NCBI GenBank assembly: GCA_019635435.1
Contig: JAHBZM010000001.1
Coordinates: 930,001-994,000, forward strand
DNA from: Ramlibacter sp.
GTDB taxonomy: Bacteria > Pseudomonadota > Gammaproteobacteria > Burkholderiales > Burkholderiaceae_C
Length of the DNA: 64,000 nt
Direction: 5' to 3'
Positions 55,356 through 64,000 of this stretch are shown here, piece by piece. Position numbers and translations under genes: made by a program. The notes below the pieces were generated by a model. That model did no database searches, was not told where the DNA came from, and saw only the letters and a list, made by a program, of their open reading frames with translations. Position 1 is the first letter of the stretch; each line of letters opens with the position of its first letter.

Positions 55356-55832
55356 ATGAGCGAATCACTGGTGGGTCTGGACCGGATAGACCTGAAAATC
55401 CTGAATGTCCTTCAGCAGGACGGGCGCATCTCCAACCTCAAGCTGGCCGAGGCCGTGGCGCTGTCGCCCACGGCGGTGCTGGCGCGGGTGCAGCGCCTCA
55501 CGCGCGACGACTATGTGCTGGGCTACGAGGCGCGGCTGAACCCGCTCAAGCTGGGCGCCGGGATGATGGTGTTCGTGGAGGTGCTGCTGGACCGCACCAC
55601 GCCCAATGTGTTCGACGCCTTCAAGGCCGCCGTGCAGGTGCATTCCGAAATCATGGAGTGCCACATGGTGGCCGGTGGCTTTGACTACCTGCTCAAGACC
55701 CGCATGGCCGACATGACGGCCTACCGCCACTTTGCCGGCACCGTGCTGTGGCAACTGCCCGGCGTGCGCGAGACGCGAACCTATGCGGTGATGGAAGAAG
55801 TGAAAAATTCCACACAATTGAAGCTGCTTTGA
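55356..55832 (+). CDS. Lrp/AsnC-family regulator, probable activator of putA
   Basis: The 158-residue protein has the Lrp helix-turn-helix (LDRIDLKILNVLQQDGRIS, NLKLAEAVALSPTAVLARVQ) and the RAM ligand domain (MMVFVEVLLDRTT, ECHMVAGGFDYLLKTRMADM). It is divergent from putA, as in other proteobacteria where an Lrp-type PutR activates putA in response to proline. The preferred start is the ATG at 55356; upstream ATGs would read through the palindromic operator. Confidence 0.9.
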   Translation: MSESLVGLDRIDLKILNVLQQDGRISNLKLAEAVALSPTAVLARVQRLTRDDYVLGYEARLNPLKLGAGMMVFVEVLLDRTTPNVFDAFKAAVQVHSEIMECHMVAGGFDYLLKTRMADMTAYRHFAGTVLWQLPGVRETRTYAVMEEVKNSTQLKLL

Positions 55833-55879
55833 GCCGCCGATGCGCCGCACAATGCGGCATCGAAAACAAGGAGCCTTTC

Positions 55880-56446
55880 ATGACCCCCAAGCGCATTCAC
55901 TCCGCCCTGGCGGCTGTCCTGCTGGCCACGGCCTGCGGCCTGGCATCGGCCCAGACCATCAAGCCCGGCCTCTGGGAAATCACCAACAAGATGGGCGGCA
56001 ACCCCGAGATGGAGCAGGCCATGGCCCAGATGCAGAAGCAGCTGGCCAGCATGCCGCCCGAGCAGCGCAAGATGATGCAGGACATGATGGCCAAGCAGGG
56101 CGTCAGCATGGGCACGGGGGCCGGCGGCGCCATGGTGGTCAAGACCTGCATGACCAAAGAGATGGTCGAGCGCAAGCAGATGCCGGTGCAGGACAAGGGC
56201 GACTGTACCAACACGGTCAGCAACCAGTCGGCGTCGGGCATGGACATCAAGTTTGTCTGCACCCAGCCGCCGTCCAGCGGCGAGGGCCGTGTCAACATCC
56301 GCAGTGACTCGGCCTACGACATGAAGATGACCATGCAGACCCTGCACAAGGGCAAGTCCGTCACCACCACCATGGACGCGAGCGGCAAGTGGCTGGGCGC
56401 CGATTGCGGCAGCGTGAAGCCGCCCATCCTGCCGCCGAAGAAATAA
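55880..56446 (+). CDS. DUF3617-type exported protein
   Basis: The 188-residue protein has a signal peptide (HSALAAVLLATACGLASAQ) and the DUF3617 start TIKPGLWEITNKMGG. A methionine- and glutamine-rich stretch (about 45-85, MEQAMAQMQKQLASMPPEQ) is inserted before the conserved Cys-containing part (KTCMTKEMVERKQMP, DCTNTVSNQSASGMDIKFVC, GADCGSVKPP). Function of the family is unknown; it is probably periplasmic with disulfides. GGAG precedes the ATG. Confidence 0.85.
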   Translation: MTPKRIHSALAAVLLATACGLASAQTIKPGLWEITNKMGGNPEMEQAMAQMQKQLASMPPEQRKMMQDMMAKQGVSMGTGAGGAMVVKTCMTKEMVERKQMPVQDKGDCTNTVSNQSASGMDIKFVCTQPPSSGEGRVNIRSDSAYDMKMTMQTLHKGKSVTTTMDASGKWLGADCGSVKPPILPPKK

Positions 56447-56467
56447 GCGGCGCGGTCAGCGCGCCGC
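56447..56467. terminator. Perfect GC hairpin between convergent genes
   Basis: GCGGCGCG (56447-56454) pairs perfectly with CGCGCCGC (56460-56467) around a 5-base loop. It starts directly after the DUF3617 gene and covers the last codons of yggS on the other strand. There is no T-run, so it is a weak intrinsic terminator or a shared 3' end structure. Confidence 0.4.
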
Positions 56468-57151
56468 GTAGTGGCGCCCGCCGAAGATGGCCGTGCCCAC
56501 GCGCACCAGCGTGCTGCCGGCTTCGATGGCGGCCTGCAGGTCGGCCGTCATGCCCATCGACAGCGTGTCCAGTGGCAGCCCCTCGGCGCACAGGCGGTCG
56601 AACAGCGCGCGCGCCTTCTCGTGCACGGCCCGCTGCGCGGCATGGTCGGGGGCCGGCTCGGGAATGGTCATCAGCCCGCGCAGCCGCAGGCGCGGCAGCG
56701 CCATCACCTCACGGGCCAGCGCCAGGGCCTCGGCCGGGGCCACGCCGGCCTTGGTGGCGCCGCCATCGATATTCACCTGGATGCAGACCTGCAGCGGGGC
56801 CAGCCCCTCGGGCCGCTGCTCGCTCAGGCGCTGCGCGATCTTGAGGCGGTCCACGGTGTGGGCCCAGTCGAAATGCGCGGCCACCAGCCGGGTCTTGTTG
56901 CTCTGGATCGGGCCGATGCAGTGCCAGGTCAAAGGCAGGTCGACCAGCAGGGCCATTTTTTCCACGGCCTCCTGGATGTAGTTCTCGCCAAAAGCGGTCT
57001 GCCCGGCTGCATGGGCCTCGCGCACGGCCTCGGGCCCGAAGGTCTTGGACACGGCCAGCAGCGTGACATCCTCCACGCTGCGGCCAGCCGTCTCGCAGGC
57101 CGTGGCCATGAGGGTACGAACACTCTGGAGGTTGGCGCCAATCGTGGTCAT
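56456..57151 (-). CDS. yggS: YggS-family PLP homeostasis protein
   Basis: The single-domain PLP-binding protein (231 residues) resembles the barrel of alanine racemase: LLAVSKTFGPEAVREAHAAG (PLP-lysine in SK), FGENYIQEAVEKM, WHCIGPIQSNKTRLVA, CIQVNIDGGATKAGV and LSMGMTADLQAAIEAGSTLVRVGTAIFG. It maintains vitamin B6 balance. It is divergent from pilT with only 36 bp between the starts, a pairing common in proteobacteria. Confidence 0.94.
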   Translation of the reverse strand: MTTIGANLQSVRTLMATACETAGRSVEDVTLLAVSKTFGPEAVREAHAAGQTAFGENYIQEAVEKMALLVDLPLTWHCIGPIQSNKTRLVAAHFDWAHTVDRLKIAQRLSEQRPEGLAPLQVCIQVNIDGGATKAGVAPAEALALAREVMALPRLRLRGLMTIPEPAPDHAAQRAVHEKARALFDRLCAEGLPLDTLSMGMTADLQAAIEAGSTLVRVGTAIFGGRHYAAR

Positions 57152-57187
57152 AATCGTCCAAGCGTATCAAAACACTCAGAGGGATCT

Positions 57188-58231
57188 GTGGATATTACTC
57201 AGCTGCTGGCGTTCAGCGTCAAGAACAAGGCCTCCGACCTGCACCTTTCCGCCGGCTTGCCGCCCATGATCCGCGTGCATGGCGACGTGCGCCGCATCAA
57301 CGTCGATCCGCTGGACCACAAGGCGGTGCACGGCATGGTGTACGACATCATGAACGACACCCAGCGCAAGCAGTACGAGGAATTCCTCGAGGTCGACTTC
57401 TCGTTCGAGATCGATGGCCTGGCGCGCTTCCGGGTCAATGCCTTCAACCAGAACCGCGGCGCCGGCGCCGTGTTCCGGACCATTCCGTCCAAGATCCTCA
57501 CGCTGGAGCAGCTCAACGCGCCCAAGATTTTTGGCGACCTCGCGCTCAAGCCGCGCGGCATGGTGCTGGTGACCGGGCCCACGGGTTCGGGCAAGTCCAC
57601 CACGCTGGCGGCCATGATCAACTACCTCAATGAAACCGAATACGGCCACATCCTCACGGTGGAAGACCCGATCGAGTTCGTCCACGAGTCCAAGAAATGC
57701 CTGATCAACCAGCGCGAGGTCGGACCCATGACGCTGAGCTTCGCGGCGGCCCTGAAGTCGGCGCTGCGCGAAGACCCGGACGCCATCCTGGTGGGCGAAA
57801 TGCGCGACCTTGAAACCATCCGCCTGGCCATGACCGCGGCCGAAACGGGCCACCTGGTGTTCGGCACGCTGCACACCTCCAGCGCGGCCAAGACGATTGA
57901 CCGGATCATCGACGTGTTCCCGGCCGAGGAAAAGGAAATGGTGCGGGCCATGCTGTCGGAGTCGCTGCAGGCCGTGATCTCGCAGACGCTGTGCAAGACC
58001 AAGGACGGCTCGGGCCGCGTCGCGGCCCACGAGATCATGCTGGGCACCAGCGCCATCCGCAACCTGATCCGCGAGGCCAAGGTGGCGCAGATGTACTCGG
58101 CCATCCAGACCGGCAACAGTTTCGGCATGCAGACGCTGGACCAGAACCTGTCGGACCTCGTGAAGCGCAACATGATCAGTCCTGGCGAGGCGCGCAGCAA
58201 GGCCAAGATACCGGAGAATTTCCCGGGCTGA
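57188..58231 (+). CDS. pilT: Type IV pilus retraction ATPase PilT
   Basis: PilT (347 residues, GTG start at 57188) is a hexameric ATPase that depolymerises type IV pili for twitching motility and DNA uptake. Motifs are Walker A GPTGSGKST, the Asp box region ILTVEDPIEFVH, Walker B ILVGEMRD, the His box TGHLVFGTLHTSSA, and the PilT signature AIRNLIRE near the C-terminus. pilU follows after 115 bp holding a family A repeat. Confidence 0.96.
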   Translation: MDITQLLAFSVKNKASDLHLSAGLPPMIRVHGDVRRINVDPLDHKAVHGMVYDIMNDTQRKQYEEFLEVDFSFEIDGLARFRVNAFNQNRGAGAVFRTIPSKILTLEQLNAPKIFGDLALKPRGMVLVTGPTGSGKSTTLAAMINYLNETEYGHILTVEDPIEFVHESKKCLINQREVGPMTLSFAAALKSALREDPDAILVGEMRDLETIRLAMTAAETGHLVFGTLHTSSAAKTIDRIIDVFPAEEKEMVRAMLSESLQAVISQTLCKTKDGSGRVAAHEIMLGTSAIRNLIREAKVAQMYSAIQTGNSFGMQTLDQNLSDLVKRNMISPGEARSKAKIPENFPG

Positions 58232-58256
58232 AATGACTCCCATGATCGTCGCGCCG

Positions 58257-58312
58257 TGTACCGCGCTGCCTCCCGGGGAGGCAGCAGTCGCCCTGGGGCG
58301 GCACGGCGGCGA
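58257..58312 (-). repeat. GC-rich dispersed repeat, family A, copy 3, between pilT and pilU
   Basis: Read on the minus strand the copy shows GCCGTGCCGCCCC, AGGGCGAC, then CTCCCCGGGAGGCAGCGCGGTAC. It closely matches copy 1 at 28641-28693. The right arm folds as CTGCCTCCCGGGGAGGCAG, a strong hairpin that could affect pilU expression or mRNA stability. Confidence 0.65.
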
Positions 58313-58346
58313 CTCAGCCCGCCATTGCATTTGAAAGGAGCTGCTC

Positions 58347-59483
58347 ATGGAGCGCGACCAGGCCACAAAATTCATCAACGACCTGCTGCGGCTGATGGTC
58401 AGCCGCAATGGCAGCGACCTGTTCATCACTGGCGACTTTCCGCCGGCCATGAAGGTCGACGGCAAGGTCACCAAGGTATCGCCGCAGCCGCTGACCGGCG
58501 CGCACACGCTGTCGCTGGCCCGTTCGATCATGAACGACAAGCAGGCCGCGGAATTTGAACGCACCAAGGAGTGCAACTTCGCGATCTCGCCGCCCGGCGT
58601 GGGGCGGTTTCGCGTCAACGCGTTTGTGCAGCAGGGCAAGGTGGGCATGGTGCTGCGGGTGATCCCGCAGGTGCTGCCGACCATCGACGGCCTGGGCGTG
58701 CCCCAGGTGCTCAAGGAAGTGGTGATGTCCAAGCGCGGGCTGACCATCCTGGTGGGCTCCACCGGCTCGGGCAAGTCGACCACGCTGGCCGCCATGGTGG
58801 ACTGGCGCAATGAACAGTCGTATGGCCACATCATCACCATCGAGGACCCGGTGGAGTTTGTTCACCCGCACAAGAACTGCGTGGTCACGCAGCGCGAAGT
58901 GGGGCTGGACACCGACAGCTGGGAGGCCGCGCTCAAGAACACGCTGCGCCAGGCGCCCGATGTGATCCTGATGGGCGAAATCCGCGACCGCGAGACCATG
59001 GAGCATGCGATCGCGTTCGCCGAGACCGGTCACCTGTGCCTGGCCACGCTGCACGCCAACAGCGCCAACCAGGCGCTGGACCGCGTGATCAATTTCTTCC
59101 CCGAGGAGCGGCGCGCGCAGCTGCTGATGGACCTGTCGCTCAACCTCAAGGCCATGATCTCGCAGCGCCTGGTGCCCAAGCAGGACGGCAAGGGCCGCTC
59201 GGCGGCCGTGGAGATCATGCTCAACTCACCGCTGATCTCCGACATGATCTTCAAGGGCGAAGTGTCCGAGATCAAGGAGATCATGAAGAAAAGCCGCAAC
59301 CTGGGCATGCAGACCTTTGACCAGGCGCTGTTTGACGCTTACGAAAGCAACGTCATCAGCTACGAGGACGCCTTGCGCAACGCCGACTCGGTCAACGACC
59401 TGCGCCTGCAGATCAAGCTCAACAGCCAGCGCGCCAAGTCGCAGGACCTGGCCGCGGGCACCGAGTCGCTGGCCATCGTCTAG
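58347..59483 (+). CDS. pilU: PilT-dependent retraction ATPase PilU
   Basis: PilU (378 residues) is the PilT paralogue that boosts pilus retraction. Walker A is GSTGSGKST, followed by IITIEDPVEFVHPH, ILMGEIRDRETMEHA and TGHLCLATLHANSANQALDR. The PilT signature AIRNLIRE is absent and the C-terminal extension (NSQRAKSQDLAAGTESLAIV) is typical of PilU. AAAGGAG lies before the ATG. Confidence 0.95.
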   Translation: MERDQATKFINDLLRLMVSRNGSDLFITGDFPPAMKVDGKVTKVSPQPLTGAHTLSLARSIMNDKQAAEFERTKECNFAISPPGVGRFRVNAFVQQGKVGMVLRVIPQVLPTIDGLGVPQVLKEVVMSKRGLTILVGSTGSGKSTTLAAMVDWRNEQSYGHIITIEDPVEFVHPHKNCVVTQREVGLDTDSWEAALKNTLRQAPDVILMGEIRDRETMEHAIAFAETGHLCLATLHANSANQALDRVINFFPEERRAQLLMDLSLNLKAMISQRLVPKQDGKGRSAAVEIMLNSPLISDMIFKGEVSEIKEIMKKSRNLGMQTFDQALFDAYESNVISYEDALRNADSVNDLRLQIKLNSQRAKSQDLAAGTESLAIV

Positions 59484-59489
59484 GCGCCG

Positions 59490-60413
59490 TCAGCCGCCGG
59501 CCGGCGCGCGCGGCTTCATGAAGGCCGCGAAGCAGGTCTGCAGGTAGTCCATGGTGGCGCGGATTCGGGTGGCGCGGTGGCGCTCCGCCAGGATGGCCGC
59601 GTAGATCGGGTGCTCGCCCGGCACGCCGTGGCGCGCGAGCACCGGCTTGAGCAGACCCTGTTCCACCAGCTGGCGGCCCAGCACGTCATTGATGCGGGCG
59701 ATGCCGGCGCCCGCGAGCGCCAGCGACACCACGGCCGCGCTGCTGTTGACCCGCAGCGGCGCCGCCACCGTGAGCGTGAGCGGCGCGCCCTCCACCTCAA
59801 AGGTCCAGCGGTTGTGGCTGGGCGACGCCGTGTTGCCGATCAGCGTGTGGTCCTTCAGATCGTGGGGGGTGCGCGGCGTGCCATGGCGGCGCAGGTAGGC
59901 CGGCGCCGCGTACAGGGCGCGGCCGTGGCTGCCCAGGGGCCGGGCAATCACCGTGTCGGGTGGCGGGATGCCGGCGCGCACCGCGATGTCCAGGCCTTCG
60001 TCGGCCATGCCGACCAGCCGGTCATCCACATGCAGGTTCACCTGCAGTTGCGGGTGCTTCAGGCGCAGGCTGGCCAGGTGCGGGATCAGCACGTGCTGGG
60101 CCAGCAGCTGGCTGACCCCGATGTGGACCGTGCCGCTCACCGTGCCCCGGCGGCCGCCCAGGCTGTCCTGCAACTGCTGGTGCTCGCGCAGGATGCGCTG
60201 GGAGTGCTCCAGGAACAGCTCGCCATCGTCGGTGAGTGACAGCCCATGCGTGGTGCGGTGGGCCAGCTGTGCACCAGCGCCGGCTTCGATGCGGGCCAGC
60301 GCCCGCGACACCTGGCTGGCCGACACGTTGCGCTCGCGCGCGGCCGCCGAGAGCGACTGCAGCGCCGCCACGCGCGCGAACAGGGCGAAATCGTCAAGGG
60401 TCAGTTGGTCCAT
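59490..60413 (-). CDS. LysR-family transcriptional regulator
   Basis: The 307-residue protein has the LysR winged helix (LTLDDFALFARVAALQSLSA, ARERNVSASQVSRALARIEAGAGAQLAHRTTHGLSLTDDGELFLEH) and a ligand-binding domain of the CrgA/AaeR subgroup (VSGTVHIGVSQLLAQHVLIP, VRAGIPPPDTVIARPLGSHG). It is divergent from the tautomerase-like gene at 60544, so that gene is its likely target. The ATG at 60413 gives a normal family start; longer frames are not supported. Confidence 0.9.
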   Translation of the reverse strand: MDQLTLDDFALFARVAALQSLSAAARERNVSASQVSRALARIEAGAGAQLAHRTTHGLSLTDDGELFLEHSQRILREHQQLQDSLGGRRGTVSGTVHIGVSQLLAQHVLIPHLASLRLKHPQLQVNLHVDDRLVGMADEGLDIAVRAGIPPPDTVIARPLGSHGRALYAAPAYLRRHGTPRTPHDLKDHTLIGNTASPSHNRWTFEVEGAPLTLTVAAPLRVNSSAAVVSLALAGAGIARINDVLGRQLVEQGLLKPVLARHGVPGEHPIYAAILAERHRATRIRATMDYLQTCFAAFMKPRAPAGG

Positions 60414-60543
60414 GGGGGCCTGCTTGTGCGGAATCTGCACAGCCATTGTGCCCGCTGCCGGGTTTCGCTGCGCCGGCCCGCGGGGCACAGTCCGTCTGTC
60501 GCCTGCGGGCGGCAATTTCCATCCATTCAAAGGAACCCTACCG

Positions 60544-60963
60544 ATGCCACTTCTGGTCCAACTTTCCGAGGGCCTGCTCACTCCCCAGGGTGAACAAACC
60601 ATTTTCAAGCGAATTGCCGATGCCCTGCTGCAGGTCCACGGGCTTGCCGGCAACAGCTTCATGACGCCGGCCGTGATCGGCCATGTGCAGACCTACCCCG
60701 CGGGCACCAGCTATGCCGGGGGCCGTGCGCAATCGCTGGCGGTGATCGAGGCCAAGGTGCCCGCACTGACCTTTCCCGACCAGTCGGTGAAGGACGCCTT
60801 TGTGTGGGCCGTGACCGACATCGTGGACGACTGCCAGGCGGGCGGGCACCCGCGCGAGCGCACCTTCGTCAACGTCACCTACGCGGTGGACGGTACCTGG
60901 GGCATCGGCGGCAAGGCCTGGACCAATGAGGCGCTGGGCTCGGCCATCGCGGCGGCGGCCTGA
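60544..60963 (+). CDS. Tautomerase-like protein
   Basis: The 139-residue protein starts Met-Pro (MPLLVQLSEGLLTPQGEQ). After Met removal an N-terminal proline would be the catalytic base, as in 4-oxalocrotonate tautomerase and MIF-type enzymes. The rest includes ADALLQVHGLAGNSFMTPAV and RTFVNVTYAVDGTWGIGGKAW. Longer than classical 4-OT, it may be a two-unit member. Substrate unknown. It is divergent from the LysR gene. Confidence 0.7.
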   Translation: MPLLVQLSEGLLTPQGEQTIFKRIADALLQVHGLAGNSFMTPAVIGHVQTYPAGTSYAGGRAQSLAVIEAKVPALTFPDQSVKDAFVWAVTDIVDDCQAGGHPRERTFVNVTYAVDGTWGIGGKAWTNEALGSAIAAAA

Positions 60964-60992
60964 GGTGCCCGGCATGACACAGTTGCCCGTGG

Positions 60993-61094
60993 ATGCCGGC
61001 CGGGCCCATGAAGCACGATGCCAGCGAAGTGATTGCCTTTGTCCATGACCCCGATGGCCATGCCATCGAACTGATCCAGCAACCGGGCGCCTGA
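60993..61094 (+). pseudogene. C-terminal remnant of a lactoylglutathione lyase-like (VOC) gene
   Basis: The frame reads AGPMKHDASEVIAFVHDPDG, then HAIELIQQPGA and stop. It matches the last 30 or so residues of glyoxalase I ([25 protein letters not shown]), including the metal-binding Glu in IEL. A TGA in frame lies shortly upstream (60974-60976) and nothing of the first 100 residues is visible. It is thus a gene end left by a deletion between the two tautomerase genes. Confidence 0.7.
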
Positions 61095-61123
61095 ACGGCC
61101 CCTCTACTTTCAAGGAACCCACC

Positions 61124-61504
61124 ATGCCTCTCGTTCGAATTGACCTTCCCGCCGCCGTGATGCCCCGTGCGGCCGCCGTCTCCGACGCCGTCCACCAGGC
61201 GATGGTGCAGACCTTCAACGTGCCGCCGGACGACCGGTTCCAGACCATCACCCCGCGCGCCGCCGGCGAACTGGTGTGCACGCCGGAATTCCTGGGCGTG
61301 CGGCATGGCGACTCCGTGGCATTCGTGCAGATCACCTGCGCCCCGGGCCGCAGCCTGGACATGAAGAAGGCGCTGTATGCGCGCATTGCCGCCGATGTGG
61401 CCCGCCACGGCGGACTCGAGCCGGCCGACGTGGTCATCAACCTCGTGGAGTCAGCGCGCGAGAACTGGTCTTTCGGCAACGGGCTGGCGCAGTACGCGCT
61501 CTAG
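61124..61504 (+). CDS. Tautomerase_2-type protein
   Basis: The 126-residue protein begins Met-Pro (MPLVRIDLPAAVMPRAAAVS), continues DAVHQAMVQTFNVPPDDRFQ and ITCAPGRSLDMKKALYARIA, and ends VVINLVESARENWSFGNGLA. This matches the tautomerase family of the PF14552 kind, with an N-terminal Pro and the ENWSFG end. GGA lies upstream (CAAGGAACC). It may process a keto-enol substrate from aromatic or sugar breakdown; no specific reaction can be assigned. Confidence 0.85.
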   Translation: MPLVRIDLPAAVMPRAAAVSDAVHQAMVQTFNVPPDDRFQTITPRAAGELVCTPEFLGVRHGDSVAFVQITCAPGRSLDMKKALYARIAADVARHGGLEPADVVINLVESARENWSFGNGLAQYAL

Positions 61505-61548
61505 CGGCCTAAAATTTGCAGCCTTGCCCCGTCAACCTGAAAGTGCCC

Positions 61549-62451
61549 ATGTCTTCCATCAACGCCCGGACCTACGAACCCATCCAATCCCAGACCGTCG
61601 CCTTTGTGGGCCTTGGTGTCATGGGTTTCCCCATGGCGGGTCACCTGGCCAAGGCCGGCCACTCGGTCACGGTGTACAACCGCAGCGCCGCCAAGGCCGA
61701 AGCATGGGTGGCCGAGTTTGGCGGCCGGGCTGCGCCCACGCCGCGCGAGGCGGCCGCCGGGGCCGACATCGTGTTCTGCTGCGTCGGCAATGACGACGAC
61801 CTGCGTTCCGTGGTGCTGGGCGCGGACGGCGCGCTGGCCGGCATGAAACCGGGCGCGGTGCTGGTGGACCACACCACGGCCTCGGCCAATGTGGCGCGCG
61901 AGCTTCACGCGGCGGCGCGCCAGCTGGGCCTGCATTTCGTCGATGCCCCGGTCTCCGGCGGCCAGGCGGGCGCCCAGAATGGCTTGCTGACCGTGATGTG
62001 CGGCGGCGACACCGCGGCGTTTGACGCGGTCAAGCCCACCGGCATGGCTTTTGCGCGGGCCTTCACGCGGCTGGGCGACAGTGGCGCCGGCCAGCTGGCC
62101 AAGATGGTCAACCAGATCGCCATTGCAGGCCTGGTGCAGGGCCTGAGCGAGGCCATTGCCTTCGGGCAAAAGGCCGGGCTGGACATGACCCAGGTGCTGG
62201 AGGTGATCGGCAAGGGCGCGGCCCAGAGCTGGCAGATGGACAATCGTGGCAAGACCATGATTGCCGACCAGTTCGAGTTCGGCTTCGCCGTGGACTGGAT
62301 GCGCAAGGACCTCGGGCTGGTGCTGGACGAGGCCAAGCGCAACGGCGCCCGGGTGCCCGTCACGGCGCTGGTGGACCAGTTCTATGCCGACGTGCAGGCG
62401 CTCGGCGGCCAGCGCTGGGACACTTCCAGCCTGATCCGCCGGCTCAAGTAG
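61549..62451 (+). CDS. 3-hydroxyisobutyrate-dehydrogenase-like NAD(P)-dependent oxidoreductase
   Basis: The 300-residue beta-hydroxyacid dehydrogenase has an N-terminal Rossmann loop (VAFVGLGVMGFPMAGHLAKAG), VLVDHTTASANVARELH, the substrate motif FVDAPVSGGQAGAQNG and the catalytic Lys in GQLAKMVNQIAIAG. It may act on 3-hydroxyisobutyrate, tartronate semialdehyde or another small hydroxyacid. The start at 61549 is preferred; an upstream start would add 11 residues. Confidence 0.88.
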   Translation: MSSINARTYEPIQSQTVAFVGLGVMGFPMAGHLAKAGHSVTVYNRSAAKAEAWVAEFGGRAAPTPREAAAGADIVFCCVGNDDDLRSVVLGADGALAGMKPGAVLVDHTTASANVARELHAAARQLGLHFVDAPVSGGQAGAQNGLLTVMCGGDTAAFDAVKPTGMAFARAFTRLGDSGAGQLAKMVNQIAIAGLVQGLSEAIAFGQKAGLDMTQVLEVIGKGAAQSWQMDNRGKTMIADQFEFGFAVDWMRKDLGLVLDEAKRNGARVPVTALVDQFYADVQALGGQRWDTSSLIRRLK

Positions 62452-62471
62452 GGGCCGTAAAAAAGGCGTGG

Positions 62472-62531
62472 ATTGCTACCGGATTGATAGCAAACCACGC
62501 CCGCGGGGCCTGGACTACAGCCTGATTGGGC

Positions 62532-62535
<4 letters not shown>
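62472..62535 (+). repeat. Dispersed repeat, family B, intergenic copy
   Basis: The copy has the arms TTGCTA (62473-62478) and TAGCAA (62488-62493), then ACGCCCGCGGGGCC, TGGACTACAGCC and TGATTGGGCTCA. It lies between convergent genes and overlaps the last codons of the BON gene; the hairpin could end transcription in both directions. Confidence 0.6.
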
Positions 62536-63826
<1,291 letters not shown>

Positions 63827-64000
63827 TCAGGAATTCCCCGACGCGTCAAAGGCCGCCCGCAGCCACTCGATGCCGCCCGCGTCCAGCAGCACCGCGTCAA
63901 AGCGGCAGGGCGGCGGGCTGGCCAGGCGCTGCAGGTAGTGGCGCGCCGCGAAAATGATGCGCCGCTGCTTGACGCCGCTGATGCTGGCGCCCGCGCCGCC
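63827..64000 (-). CDS. yraN: YraN/UPF0102-family endonuclease-like protein, C-terminal part
   Basis: The minus strand is open from the right edge to a TGA at 63827-63829. The 57 visible residues (KQRRIIFAARHYLQRLA, then CRFDAVLLDAGGIEWLRAAF) match the C-terminal end of YraN proteins, a PD-(D/E)xK-fold family of unknown function. The catalytic core lies beyond the window. It leads the yraN-diaA-yraP-like cluster. Confidence 0.85.
   Translation of the reverse strand, partial: GGAGASISGVKQRRIIFAARHYLQRLASPPPCRFDAVLLDAGGIEWLRAAFDASGNS

Overview
The window is GC-rich, densely packed chromosomal DNA of a betaproteobacterium. Gene content and protein style point to Burkholderiales, most likely Comamonadaceae (the Acidovorax, Variovorax and Polaromonas group): mreBCD-mrdA, gatCAB, pilT-pilU beside yggS, a PutA lacking the N-terminal DNA-binding domain with a divergent Lrp-type regulator, and a yraN-diaA-yraP-like cluster. 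The genus is inferred.

Region 1 (1-10.8 kb) is an accessory island, visibly less GC-rich than the rest. After a truncated unknown gene and a decayed IS3-type orfA comes a tight four-gene operon (1027-9940). Its first three genes match the pPIWI-RE three-gene conflict system known from comparative genomics: a PD-(D/E)xK endonuclease, a DinG/XPD-like helicase with four candidate Fe-S cysteines and an N-terminal Z-type region, and a prokaryotic PIWI protein of the RE family. The fourth gene is a RecB/Cas4-like nuclease with a second DEDD exonuclease-like domain. A convergent HipB-like XRE regulator closes the island. This is the most interesting part of the window.

Region 2 (10.8-22.2 kb) is a pentose cluster: an AraC-type XylR divergent from xylA, then a ribose-type ABC importer (ATPase, permease, binding protein), a sugar epimerase-like protein, a Gfo/Idh/MocA oxidoreductase, xylulokinase and a ROK regulator. 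Promoters in front of xylA and the importer share the same -10 block.

Region 3 (22.2-47.7 kb) is mostly housekeeping: LemA with two TPM-domain proteins, a YheT-type hydrolase, the cell-shape operon mreB-mreC-mreD-mrdA, gatCAB, pyrE and xth with touching divergent starts, an acyltransferase, outer-membrane phospholipase A, a UvrD/Rep helicase, an AEC transporter, a class V aminotransferase, a biotinyl-carboxyltransferase fusion, and a 7TM-DISM protein with a degenerate GGDEF domain.

Region 4 (47.7-64 kb) holds an asparaginase, a large hybrid histidine kinase convergent with putA, the putA regulator, yggS, pilT and pilU, a LysR regulator divergent from two tautomerase-like genes with a glyoxalase remnant between them, a 3-hydroxyisobutyrate-dehydrogenase-like enzyme, and the end of a yraN-diaA-BON lipoprotein cluster.

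Two families of short dispersed repeats run through the core genome. One has three GC-rich copies and the other at least seven copies with a GCTA-N-TAGC palindrome. Several copies lie in frame inside genes (putA twice, the carboxyltransferase linker, signal peptides). No CRISPR array, tRNA or rRNA gene was recognised.
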